From Pegea sp. RAD2-039 (Eukaryota; Chordata; Thaliacea; Salpida; Salpidae), in NCBI GenBank assembly GCA_034620365.1, contig JAQGEQ010000175.1:1860001-1924000 (forward strand): a DNA stretch of 64,000 nt, written 5' to 3'. Each line of letters starts with the position of its first letter. The first letter of the stretch is position 1. The translations under genes were made by a program, and so were the position numbers. Shown here piece after piece: positions 1 through 14,602 of this stretch. The notes below the pieces were generated by a model. It made no database searches, had not been told where the DNA came from, and was given only the letters and a program-made list of their open reading frames with translations.

Positions 1-495
1 CTCTGAAGATTTGATACTTCAAAAAAATGAAGGTAAACTTCAAAAGCAGATTATTAATTTGCACCAAATGGCTTTATCAGAAGAAATGAAAGATCCAAAT
101 AAAGCTCAAATTCAAGATTTCTTTAATGCTGATTGCAAACTTTTGAACAAAAATGATTTAAAGGGGAAAGCGCTGGAAGATTTTAATGAGATTTTCAAAT
201 GTCACCGAATAAGATATATAAAGTGTTTTATCACAAAAACATTGTTTGTTGAAAAGGAAAATGATCCTCAAGTGAACGATAAGAAGCAAGAAGAAGAAGA
301 AAAGAGTGGATTGGATAATCTAACGATTGGGATGATTTCGTTATCAGCAGTTTGCGTTGGACTGCTTATTTTCCTTGCTGGTATTCGACAGGTCAGTTGA
401 ATAACTTCTTAATAGTTTGTTTGTTTAGATAAAACTTATCTTTTTGTCTTTAGTGGAAAAAAAAGCAAAAGGAAAAAAAGCTTTCTAATTATTAA
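1..495 (+). CDS. Ly6-type membrane protein paralogue, C-terminal part (5' truncated by window)
   Basis: This is the 3' end of a gene that begins before the window. The exon is open from base 2 to 391 and is followed by a donor GTCAGT. A last exon, 454-495, follows the acceptor TTTAG and adds a lysine-rich tail starting WKKK before TAA. The encoded part is an ectodomain segment with a C-x-x-RIRYIKC motif, a hydrophilic Lys/Glu stretch, one membrane segment (roughly residues 104-125 of what is visible), then the basic cytosolic tail. The intron falls exactly between the membrane segment and the tail, as in the complete gene at 2101-4829, whose ectodomain has the equivalent C-x-x-MKYIRC motif. 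I therefore read the two as tandem duplicates. The Ly6 part of this copy, if it exists, lies outside the window. Function is unknown; it is probably a surface receptor or adhesion protein. Confidence 0.65.
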
Positions 496-2100
496 CAAGA
501 TCAAATGGAATTTGAAGTACACTTTTAAAATTTATGTGACTACTTTAAAGACTTACTTATATTTCAGAAGTTACAGATATATTTTCAATTATATGTCTAA
601 TATTAGAATTTAAAATATTTGTATTGTAAATCTTTTTTAATTAAAGAAAGAAGTTGTTAAATGTACCTGAGTCAACTCTTTCTTTTTTTTAACAAATGTT
701 TTTATCAACTTTATAGTTTTAATTATCTGCTATAATTACTTCAACAAAATCGTTGATCTCTTAAATTTCTAAATATTAACTAAAATACTTTTAAAAGCTA
801 TTTAAACCCAGTAAAGCTCTGTTTGATGCTTATTTAAATATTATTATCAATTGAATATATGTTTTTATCATTTTTATCACTTTATGCTTTAATATTTTTC
901 AATATATTCAGATAATTAGAATAAATAAATAAATGAAGCTCTTAATAAATGAAATGTGTTTTTACTAATTGCAATGATAACTTCAGTCTTATAATGATAT
1001 GACTTTGTGGATTCAAAATTTTTATTCCATATATTAAGTAAGTAATAGAACTTTATTCAGTTTTACGAAACATAGAATCATTTCTAAATTTGAAAAAAAA
1101 TATTTTTTCATATCTACTTCAGTGAAAATGTTTTCAATTTACGTTATTAGAATGAATTTAAGTAAAAAATATATTAATGATTCATTGTTGATAAAATTAT
1201 TTTGTATTTTTTAATCTAAACTTATGTTTTACTTTAAATAACTTTTTTGTTGATCTATTAAAACGATTAATAACTCACTTTCTTAAAATCTTAAAAGCGT
1301 CGACCAAATAGTTATCAGCTTTTATTGGATAGCACTTTAAATCATAAAGTAAATGAATTTATTACATTTGCTATTCAGTATTCCTATTCTTTCTAATATT
1401 AATTATGCTAAATTGTTATAAATAAGTCTTTTTCATTATATTTCAGCTCATATTGTTTTGTGTTCGCTATAAGAGCTGTATTCTTTGACATTTGCAGCCA
1501 TGCGTTGAATAAAATAAATAAATTATGTAATTATTATTTATATTATTATAATTTTGAAAATGTTATAATGTTTGTAAAATTATTAAAATTTAATTTTTAC
1601 TTTCAACTTAATGATTTATTGAAGAATCTTAAAAAATTACCGAAAATTTGAACTTACTTTAAACAAAATTAACAAGTTTATCTTTAGTAATAAAAACTTT
1701 ATTTATTTGTTATTTAGTTATACAAAGCTAAACAATATTTTCATTCTACTTTTTTTGAATTTTCATAAAATTATTTTATCAAATATGTCAAAATTATAGG
1801 AATCTAATCTTTTCAAAGGTGTAATTTGATGGTGTTATGTAAGGTAAAAAAAACTTTAGTTCAACCACCTTCTTTTAACACATTAAAGTTTAATGAATGA
1901 TAAATTGAAAGGTTTTAGCCAAATATTAGACAATTTTTATTAATAAAAGATTAATTTCAAAATGAAGCATTTTGGAATTAAAAGTGTTAAGTAGTTTTTG
2001 TTGTATTCAAAGCATTTATTATTTAACAATTTTAACAAAACTTATTCAAAAAATATTATATCTTTAAAAGATCGACAATTTAGAAAGATTTAAATTGTGA
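496..2100. other. Spacer between the two paralogues
   Basis: This is A+T-rich DNA. It holds ATTAAA/AATAAA-like signals near 641 and 922 that could end the upstream gene. An open frame at 1460-1651 has low-complexity Asn/Tyr/Leu content and no similarity I recognise. No further gene is seen. Confidence 0.6.
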
Positions 2101-4829
2101 ATGATGGAAAACTTATTTTTCTTCAACTCAAAACACTTTTTTATTGGTTTAATTCTTTGTTTCAACACATCATTCGGTGAGATAAACTTTTCAATTGTTT
2201 TCTACTTTCTTATATTTAAAATAAAGTTGATTAACATCTTTTAGCTAATTACAAAAAGCTGTTATAAAATAAAATTTTGCAATTAAATATAAAAATCTTT
2301 AAATTTATTTTCAAATCTTTGTTAGTATTATTTAGATAGTAAAACATTTTAATTCAGTGCCCACGAGGAGTTTATCTTGCTTCTCTTGTCGAAATGAAGA
2401 GCAATTTAGTTTATGTCAGCTAAAGAGAATAAAATGCAGTGGAAATCAAGTAAGTTGTATTAAAATTGGTTTATATAAAATTATTTTTATATTCAAAAGT
2501 GAGCTAAAACTAAGATCTTGTAAGCTTTAATTTTATAATATTTGTTTTCATTCAATATTTACGCCTTTAACTCATAATAATATACAACAACTAATCTAAA
2601 TGTTGTTTCTTTATTAAAATGTAAGTTTTAAAAAGTTTCATTAATAATATATAACTTTTTTACACAATTGCAAAAACCTAAAATGTTCATTTATTTATTC
2701 AAAAGTTGTAAGCAATTCATCTTTAAACAATTCCAAACTAAATAAGATAATCATCTTCGAATAAAACGCTTTTAGAATTCTTGTAAGACTACAATACGAT
2801 TACAACAATTTGGCACCAACAAAGCTAAGTCAATGATGACAAAAGGATGTGAACAAACCACTGCTTGTTTAATTGCTGTTGAGCAAAACCTACATCAATG
2901 TCCAGATGTTTGTGTCTTTTGCTGCTCAGAGAGTTTGTGCAAAACTCGAGAATATTGTCCAAAAAATGCAAAAGACTGCAGAAACATTAACAGTAAATTA
3001 TATTTATGTGATTATCAAATGATCTAGTCTAAAAAATCGATCATTAACTTGATGGTGAATAATATTTTTTGCATAATTAATTCAGTAAAAGTTTAGACAA
3101 ACATTTGTTTAATATTTGAAATTTAATTAAGATTTGCTTTTAAGGGGAATTTATTCCTACAAAGCCTACTCAAGTCTCAACCTCTACAAAATCTCCAACT
3201 ACAACAAAATCGATTTGTGATACTTTTTTTCCTCTTTCAAATTTTTCTGTGGCATTCAAATCTCAAATATTTATTGCTGGAAAAACAATCACGGTTAGTA
3301 AGATTGTTTCTCGTTTAAACTCAATTACACTCTGTAGCTTTGGGCAATAAAAAAGGCTTTAATTAAAGTGTAAAAGAACAATTAAAAATTAAAATTTCAT
3401 GAATTATCGAAGCTTTCAAAATATATTTCTCATCTTTAAAGCTGTGAAATTTGTGTTTTAAGCTTCCTCATTAAAATTGTATACCAATGTGTACAAGAAC
3501 AAAGTACACAAATGTGTACACAAACATACAATCATGTTAGGTGTTTTTTTTAAATGATCTTTAAAAAAGTTGTTATCAACTGGTGTAATGTAAATAACTC
3601 ATCACAAAAGCTTTATTTATTGTAAAAGTAAGTAACCCCAAACAACCAAACAGTAGAATACTCAGAAAATTCTACAAGCGTGCATAAGCCTGATTTGAAA
3701 TGACATTTACGTATGCAGTGAAATAATCTTTTGTTGAATAGTTAAAATATACTACAGCTAGCAAAGTTAAAACTCTTTAAAAATGTATATCTTGACTTAC
3801 TGTCTTGTTATAATTAACATAAGTTATTTATAACCTGGTTTATTTGGAAAATCTCTGCAAGCTTCAAGTTTAAGATAATTTGTTAAATTTGCGGTTAAAC
3901 TGTTTCCGACATTTGAAAATTTATTTAATTTTGGATCAAAAATGTTTTAAAACTCATTTGACGTTCGATTTTTGATCGATATTTCCCTTTAACTTACCCT
4001 AGTATTGAAACTGATCTTACTTATCTGACATGATATCAATCAAAGCTAAAGGTAGAAAATCTTTTTTTATAGATTATGAGATAACTTATGTTTTGCTTAC
4101 ATATTTATTTTTGAAATCGAAGCAAATCTCTGCTGCTTTGTTAGCTCCGATAAGTATATCATAAAATATTTTATTTTTACAGGTAGTAAAAAGCTACACA
4201 GAACCTGTAAAAATGAAAATACTTCAAAGTATAGAGTTGGAATTCTACGACCAGCAAATGAAACTTAAATGTAAACGTATTGATGATTTATCAAATTTCA
4301 ACTTATCTGAATTAACTGAAATTTCGTTTTTATGTATGGGATCAAAGAACAACTCTATAACGATTCAGTCTGATTCACAACAAATGTTTAACGACACGAA
4401 TTTCTCTAACAAACCGTGGATTTACTGCACTACAATACTATTAAACAACATAACTGCACAAAATAGTTCAGTGGCATTAATAGTTTCAAAATGTGATCAT
4501 ATGAAATACATAAGATGTAAATTTTTATCTGCAAAGACTCCAACTATCATCCATGGAAAAATTGAAAAAGGAAATTTAGTGATAGCCATAAGCCTCGCAT
4601 CAACTTCTACTGTTATTATTACCATGGTGATGTTATTTGCTGGGTGGAGTCAGGTTAGTAGTTAGCACCTATTTCGAAAAAAATTTGAAGTTTATTCATT
4701 AAGTTTTTGTAACTATTTTGTTATCATTAAGATGAATATGTAATTTTTTTTTTATAAAATAATAATTATCTTATTTTTTAGTGGAAAAAAAGAAAGAGAA
4801 ATGAACGAAGAGTAAGCCCTGAAAATTAA
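2101..4829 (+). CDS. Ly6/uPAR-domain single-pass membrane protein
   Basis: Six exons join in phase: 2101-2176, 2358-2449, 2776-2992, 3145-3293, 4183-4653 and 4782-4829, giving about 350 residues. Exon 1 encodes a signal peptide (MMENLFFF..., hydrophobic core FIGLILCF). Exons 2 and 3 encode a Cys-rich domain that opens with LSCFSC and closes with CCSESLC. That spacing and the CCxxxxC ending fit the Ly6/uPAR three-finger family, although the usual final Asn is Lys here. Exon 4 starts with a Thr/Ser/Pro-rich linker. Exon 5 carries a second, unrecognised ectodomain with four or more Cys and several N-x-S/T sites, then a membrane segment. Exon 6 is a basic tail starting WKKRKR. Most Ly6 proteins are GPI-anchored or secreted, so a Ly6 domain joined to a separate ectodomain and a transmembrane anchor is unusual. 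AATAAA lies at about 4854. Ligand and role are unknown. Confidence 0.72.
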
Positions 4830-7340
4830 ATGTAAAATTTATTTTTCAATCTCAATAAACAAAATATTTTGGTACATCTACATTATTGTTTATTTATCTA
4901 TTTCCAATAAACAACTCTTTTTTTGTTCTTAAAATTACAATTTGTTTAAGATATACAAAAGTAAAAAGAATAAAGATTAAATGAAGACTAGCAGAGCTAA
5001 GTTAAGCAGAAGTATTCTAAAGATATGAAATTAAAAGATCTTAAGGTTTTTAGTTGATATTCAAAATATTTTATCTATTCAAATACTTTTTTATTGAAAC
5101 TTAGACGAGAAGAAGTTTTATATTATTTTGACTTTTTGTAAATAGTTCATTTATAGCCGAAAGAAAACTGAGTTTAAAACTTCAAAATATTATTTAATAC
5201 TCAGTAATTTTATAATAAAGTAGAAAAATAAATATAATGATCCATTTATTCTATTGAACTCGTGGCTGGAGATGAAAAAAAGCTTTTATAGTGAACAGAA
5301 AGAGAATAACAAGTTCTCAAGTACTATAGTTTAGCATAAGTGATATAGAAAAAATAAAAACAATGCAGAAACATAAGTAAAATATAAATTATGATTAAGA
5401 AAATACAAAATAAATGAAGAAAAACCAAATCACTGGTAGTGTCATAAATACCTTGTTAACGAAATTACTCAGATAATACTTTCTTAACAAACTCTTTAAA
5501 CAAGTAATAGATTTTTATGTAATCAGGAAGAAAGAGTTGTGGTTGTCCCATTGAAAAAGTTGCTAGTCCACTGGGTTTTATTAAATTGGGTTAATCTTAA
5601 ATAATGAGTCTCTGAGGATGTATGAAAGATCTTCAAAAAAAATCAATAAAGTTAAGATGCCAGAAGCCGTTAATGACTTTAAATATTAGTATGAGGTCTT
5701 AGAAAAGGCGTCAATGTTGTAGGAATTTAATTTAAAGCTAATAGAGATGGTAGTTGTATAAAACAAAAGGATGTATTGTGATATAGGTTGGTGGGTTGGT
5801 AGTATTGATAATAAAAATATTAATATCAGTCCCAAAGAAGCAGAGGGTTGACACGAAGGGGCTAGAAGGGATTAGAAGATCTTCAAACAACTTTATAAAA
5901 TCTTTGTCTTTTTCTCATCTTAGAAATATTTGAAGATCTGGCTTTATAATGAGGGTGAATCAAAGTTTTAGACTTGAGGATGTTGAAGATACAAAAGTTG
6001 AGAGATTAGCAACTTTTCTCCTAGCAGAAATTTCAGCTTGGGACCCCTTTAAGTTATTTTTCATTGAGGGAATTTGACCTGCTCAGTTTAAATCTCCAAA
6101 ATTTCTATTCATGTCACTTAATGAGACCTTCTGAGCTTGGATCTTATTTATCAGTTCTTCTTTAAAATGTCGACTTTTTTAATTAGGTTTTTAATCTCAG
6201 TATGAGTTTTGGTTTTGGCAAAACTGAACGACTTTTGCTGGTAATTTTACAGTCTTTATAGAGTTTTTAAATATGTACGAAAACTAAATTCGCAATAAGT
6301 GTAAAATTCATCATTAATATGTTTTTTGTTGGTTTGGGTAGACTGAAGACTTTTTACAGACAAATCGACTAAACCAGCTTAAAACAAGTTTCTTAGCTTA
6401 ATTTGAACCTTAGATTAGCATCGCTAACTCTCCAAAAACGTTTAAAAACAAAAAATTAGTAATATTTCAAGATGTAACTTATTTATACTTTTTCTACATA
6501 TAATCATTCCAATTTAAGACCGTTTGATTTATTTTTTCTAAATCTAATTATTTAAACTTCTATTCTGAATGCTGAGCTTTATAATCCAGAACTTGTACAG
6601 ATCTTATTTTAAGAAATGTTGTATTCTATATCATTTAAAAAATTTCATATTTTAGGTATGATTAGTTTATCTTTTTATACTTATTTTTGATTTGTTAAGA
6701 TAGTTGTTTTTAACTTATTAGACTGTATATGAAGTGTATTTGGAGAGTATGAGTTTCTATAAACAAATTTATTTTGAAAAAATTCAGATTAACAATTATT
6801 TTTAAAAATATTGTTTTAATTTTAAAAGTTTAAAGGTAAGAAACAGTTTTTATAACTTATTGATATTTTTTTTTAACTGTAAACTACATTTCTTTAGAAA
6901 AAAAGAATAAATATGTTATGGTTTGCATGCAGTTGCTACAAAGCTTACTTTTTTACAAGTATATATTTTTTTGATTTTTTTGGAACTTTATCTTCGTAAA
7001 TTAAACTTTTTAAAATTAATACATTTAGTTAAAAAACATATTTCGATATAATGAAAATAAGGACAGTTTGTATAACCCTAGTTATTGTATTTGGTATTTG
7101 TTAGGTCAGTTTTTTATAATTTGTTTTTTCTAAAGTTTTCTTTACTTGGATGCTTTAATTAAAAAAGATAAAGTTCACCAACAATTTATTTATTTTCTAA
7201 ATATTGACTGTAGTGTACATTTTATTGAATTTTATGGCTTCTCCATTTATTTTATTTTCTTAATATTGATAAAAGTATACATTTTTTCAGTTTGAAACTT
7301 TTTTGAATAGAGCTTATGCTACATATAGTTGTAAGTGAGA
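4830..7340. other. Intergenic A+T-rich DNA
   Basis: After the polyadenylation signal near 4854 I see no coding exon. The stretch at about 5200-6450 is slightly less A+T-rich but carries stops in every frame. The DCAF8 5' UTR or promoter should lie just before 7341. Confidence 0.55.
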
Positions 7341-11158
<3,818 letters not shown>

Positions 11159-11212
11159 ATTATCACTGTTTCAATTTCTATTCTTTCTACTCTGTAAATT
11201 CTTTTTCATTTA

Positions 11213-11244
11213 AATAAAGATTGTTCAGTTTCAGTTTGTTTATT
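11213..11244. terminator. Opposed polyadenylation signals of DCAF8 and NTMT1
   Basis: AATAAA on the + strand at 11213-11218 serves DCAF8 (stop at 11158). TTTATT at 11239-11244 is AATAAA on the - strand and lies just past the NTMT1 stop at 11258. Cleavage 10-30 bases downstream of each signal would make the two 3' UTRs overlap. Confidence 0.7.
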
Positions 11245-11257
11245 GAAGAAGAAAAGC

Positions 11258-12038
11258 TCATAAACCCAACGCAGTCATAGTTACTTTGTACAAATCAGAA
11301 GGAAAGTTTTTTTGCACTTGATGTTTAAGTATCCTCAAACCAGACTTGAGATATATTTGTTTATATCCATCAGTAGTTCTCGTGACGCTACTATCAACTT
11401 TATCATGCTCACAACCATTTGAAGCATTATTATCTTTGATGACGATGATTCCACCAGGATTAAGTGATTCCTTACAGCGTTGTAGAAACTCCACAAAATG
11501 ATCGTCAGTCAGATGACCTGGAATCATTTGTAAATCTCACAAACTGTTTGTTGCTACAGTATACCTGTAACCCATTGCACCCATATTAAATCATATGTTT
11601 CAGTAAATTGAAAAGATTGTAATCCACAACAGAAATAATGACCAACACGGGGTGATAATGATCCAAGATAGACTTCAGATTTATTGATAAAATCTTGATT
11701 CAGCTCTACAAGATCAACGGTTTTGAAACTTGGTAACAAAAGATGCTTGGACACTCTTCCAATGCCAGCTCCACAATCAAGAGCTCTTCTTGTTTTAGTC
11801 GAGGCAGATGAACCCTAAAAATAAAGAAATTGATGAAAATAGTTGTTCTGCGGATAAAGAGTACCTTGATGAACTGTTTCAGGAACAACTTTGAACCACG
11901 GATATCAACCTCTGAAATTATACTGAATCCGCCAAGCATGCCATCAATGGTTGATGGGATACTTTTCCAGTAGTCATCAGCTTTCACATAAAAATCTTCT
12001 TCTGATTCTATTTCAGGGCATCCTTTAATTAAACTCAT
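11258..12038 (-). CDS. NTMT1: Protein N-terminal alpha-methyltransferase 1
   Basis: Three exons on the - strand, 12038-11865, 11814-11565 and 11517-11258, join in phase to about 227 residues, close to the human length of 223. The enzyme transfers methyl groups from S-adenosylmethionine to the alpha-amino group of proteins starting with X-Pro-Lys after Met removal (RCC1 and histone variants are known substrates). Visible family blocks are DGMLGG near residue 42, the SAM-binding motif DCGAGIGR at about 71-78, YFCCGLQ, WVQWVTG|HLTD across intron 2, GGIIVIKDN, and DVDSSV near the C-terminus. I chose the ATG at 12038 because it starts the conserved segment; an in-frame ATG at 12077 would add 13 residues. 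Intron 2 is only 47 bp. The gene converges on DCAF8 and lies downstream of TMEM201 on the same strand. Confidence 0.92.
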
Positions 12039-12416
12039 TTTAAAATATTCTATAAAACCTGCACAAAATACTAACACTAAAATTCAGTAAAAAATCATGG
12101 CAAAGTTATGAACATTTATTTTTGACAAATCTTAGGCTATACAGAAAAAATCAACCTAAAAATTAAACTAGAAGATCGACAGACTACTGGCTGGCAGTAT
12201 ATCATCTTATCAGCGGCTTTTAAAGCTTAAAATTCATGAGAATTAACAGAATAGCAATCTAATATACTTTTACAGAAAATATGAAGATATCTCAAACAAT
12301 AGCCAGTAAGTATATGCTGTTCACAAAGTTTTATTTAATCAATTGTACTTCTCAAAATTGTTTATCAAAATTCACAAACGAGTTCATTTATTTTTATACG
12401 AGATTCAGGAAGCAAT
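12039..12416. other. Spacer between NTMT1 and TMEM201
   Basis: These ~380 bases separate two genes read in the same direction. They should contain the TMEM201 3' UTR end and the NTMT1 promoter. I see no coding signal. Confidence 0.5.
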
Positions 12417-14402
12417 TCACAAGGTCCTAGTATTCAAACTTTCAAGATCACGTATTTTATGAACATCAACAGCAAGCAAAAGAACAAGTACAAAGTTGAG
12501 TACCACAAGAATAACCAAAATCCAACGACAAAATCTGCTTTCTTCAACTCTTCTGACACTATTGGAAGTAAAAGAAGTAATTGAAGAAATAATAGATTTA
12601 GTTGGTGATGATGCTGCTGCTTTGGATGTGAAGTGAGATCTGTTTACAGTTCTATTTTCATAATTTCTACCAACATCATGACGTGTCATACATCCAGCTT
12701 GACTAACACTATCATTTACAGTTACATCTCCTATCTTTCTTTCCCACCCTCCTCTTGAAATATATGAAGCAGCAACAGGACTTATAAAAGCTTTCTGAGC
12801 CTCTGATTTCTTTGAGTTTACCATATTTCGTAATCTAAACTTAGCTGGAGTTATTAAAGACTTACCTTGAGAAAATGTTTTATTAGAAACTGAATAATAT
12901 AAGGATCCTTCTGTGGAGCTCAAATGACTTTGTGATGGACGTTGAAATGATACTCTTGATGAACTACCTAATCTATTCGACATTTTATCATTTGAATAAA
13001 TTGTTTTTGGAGCAAGTGAGAAATATTTACTACCAGCTCCTTGAGTATCTAATGATAAAACACTAGATGATCTAGAAGGTGGTGGGGTATAATTCAATGA
13101 ATCCAAGATATTTTCATTACTACGTGATAAGGGATGCTTAAATAACGTATTCCTGTTACTTTCTTCATCATTGATATTTAGAGCATTTAAACTCCCATTA
13201 AGACCCGCTGAAGAAAGTAACTTCCTTCTACTTGAATAACCATCATCTTCATCATCATCAGAAAATCTGTTATTAGGGACATCATCAATTTTATTATATC
13301 TTGTATAATGTCCAATTGTGTTTGAATTTTTTTCATCATGATTTTCTTCAACTTTTTTTACATAAGCATAAGCGGTAAAGCTAGATATTACAAGCAAGAA
13401 TTTTGATGCCAATAATTTTATAAAGTGAAAAAAAGGTGTTGAAACCATAAAAGTTTGATACCTTAGAAATTTTTGGTCTAAAATAAATTCTTTCAAAGAC
13501 CTAAAGTTGCTCAGGTCAATTAAGTTAAAAGACGTATCAAATTGATTCCAAAGTGATAAGCAAGCTGTTGAAGACCAAATTGAAAAAGCAAAATAATGCC
13601 ATTTTGAAATTGTAGTAGCTTTGATAACTGAAAGCAAGGACAACATTACTCCAAAATATAACAAAAATTGACTAATTTGTTCAGCCCATAAAAGACCAGT
13701 TAATTGATTCACTAGTAGGATGTAATCAAAAATTGATAATATTACATTAATAATAGAAATGTAAAAGAGGTAAGATGTAATATTCTCACAAAAATTACTC
13801 TGGTTTTTAGGAGTATTTGAAGCAGTTTTTCTATTTTGTAACATGTTTGCTTTCTGTTGAATCATATAACTTTTACTACATCCTTTGAGAATTGTATCTT
13901 GTGTCTTCACATGTTTAGAAACATTTTTTTTGCAAGATTTACATAATGCATACAAATCCTCATCTAACCTTTTTATAAAGCTTCCAAACTCTTCACTAAA
14001 ATTACTTTCTACCATAGGTTCAAACTTGGATATTTGTTTAACTTTTAATAGTTGGTTTCTAGAGCAAATATCACATAATTGTGAAGTGTTAGAAAACATC
14101 TTGTTGGATTTTCCTTTAGCAGCACCAAAATCTTTTTTATTCAACTCATCATCATACATAGCAGAAATTTCTTTATTATAATCTCCATCTTTATCAAATC
14201 CATTGTACTGATCACAATTCTTACATACCCAACTATTTCGATCAGAAAATTTAACAGTTGTATCAGTATTACAAAACCAGCAGTTTACTTTTCTTGTAGA
14301 AAATAAAACCTTCAGCAAAATGCTTGTGACAATTAAAACCAAGAAAATGGTAAGATGCTTTGTTTGAAGTAAAAAATCCAAGGTCGAATAAAAGATTTCC
14401 AT
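12417..14402 (-). CDS. TMEM201: TMEM201/Ima1 inner nuclear membrane protein
   Basis: A single long coding exon encodes about 661 residues (human TMEM201 is 666). An N-terminal membrane segment (about 10-33) precedes an Ima1-type zinc-binding nucleoplasmic domain with CxxC pairs at about 41-44, 60-63, 110-113 and 154-157, including CWFCN, CKNCDQYNGF and GDYNK, which are family signatures. Several membrane segments follow in the middle. A long Ser-rich disordered region comes next, and a last hydrophobic helix (about 630-650) ends the protein. Family members sit in the inner nuclear membrane and link chromatin or lamina to LINC complexes. I start at the ATG at 14402: the upstream in-frame ATG at 14432 overlaps a good acceptor (ATGTTTTTAG, - strand), so it is probably intronic. 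Confidence 0.88.
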   Translation of the reverse strand: MEIFYSTLDFLLQTKHLTIFLVLIVTSILLKVLFSTRKVNCWFCNTDTTVKFSDRNSWVCKNCDQYNGFDKDGDYNKEISAMYDDELNKKDFGAAKGKSNKMFSNTSQLCDICSRNQLLKVKQISKFEPMVESNFSEEFGSFIKRLDEDLYALCKSCKKNVSKHVKTQDTILKGCSKSYMIQQKANMLQNRKTASNTPKNQSNFCENITSYLFYISIINVILSIFDYILLVNQLTGLLWAEQISQFLLYFGVMLSLLSVIKATTISKWHYFAFSIWSSTACLSLWNQFDTSFNLIDLSNFRSLKEFILDQKFLRYQTFMVSTPFFHFIKLLASKFLLVISSFTAYAYVKKVEENHDEKNSNTIGHYTRYNKIDDVPNNRFSDDDEDDGYSSRRKLLSSAGLNGSLNALNINDEESNRNTLFKHPLSRSNENILDSLNYTPPPSRSSSVLSLDTQGAGSKYFSLAPKTIYSNDKMSNRLGSSSRVSFQRPSQSHLSSTEGSLYYSVSNKTFSQGKSLITPAKFRLRNMVNSKKSEAQKAFISPVAASYISRGGWERKIGDVTVNDSVSQAGCMTRHDVGRNYENRTVNRSHFTSKAAASSPTKSIISSITSFTSNSVRRVEESRFCRWILVILVVLNFVLVLLLAVDVHKIRDLESLNTRTL

Positions 14403-14602
14403 TTCAATTATATCAAACAATTCTAAAAACATATTAAAGTATAAAAAATTAAGTTGTTACCAAATATCATTATCACAGAAAATTAAAATCCCTAAAATTC
14501 AAATTACTATTTATCTAAAAATTAACAAAGTTTATTTATAAAAATCAGTAATGTGAAAATAAAAAAAAATCTTACCGGAGTTTCAGAACGTAGCATTTAA
14601 TA
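14403..14602 (-). promoter_or_regulatory. Probable TMEM201 5' UTR with intron
   Basis: On the - strand a donor CTCCG|GTAAG lies at about 14572-14581, and an acceptor TTTTTAG lies just before the coding exon. This suggests a short upstream noncoding exon. That exon contains an ATG, but it does not continue in frame after splicing. Confidence 0.4.

Noticed and set aside
13885..14181. + strand frame inside TMEM201
   Set aside because: Antisense shadow of the zinc-binding region of TMEM201.
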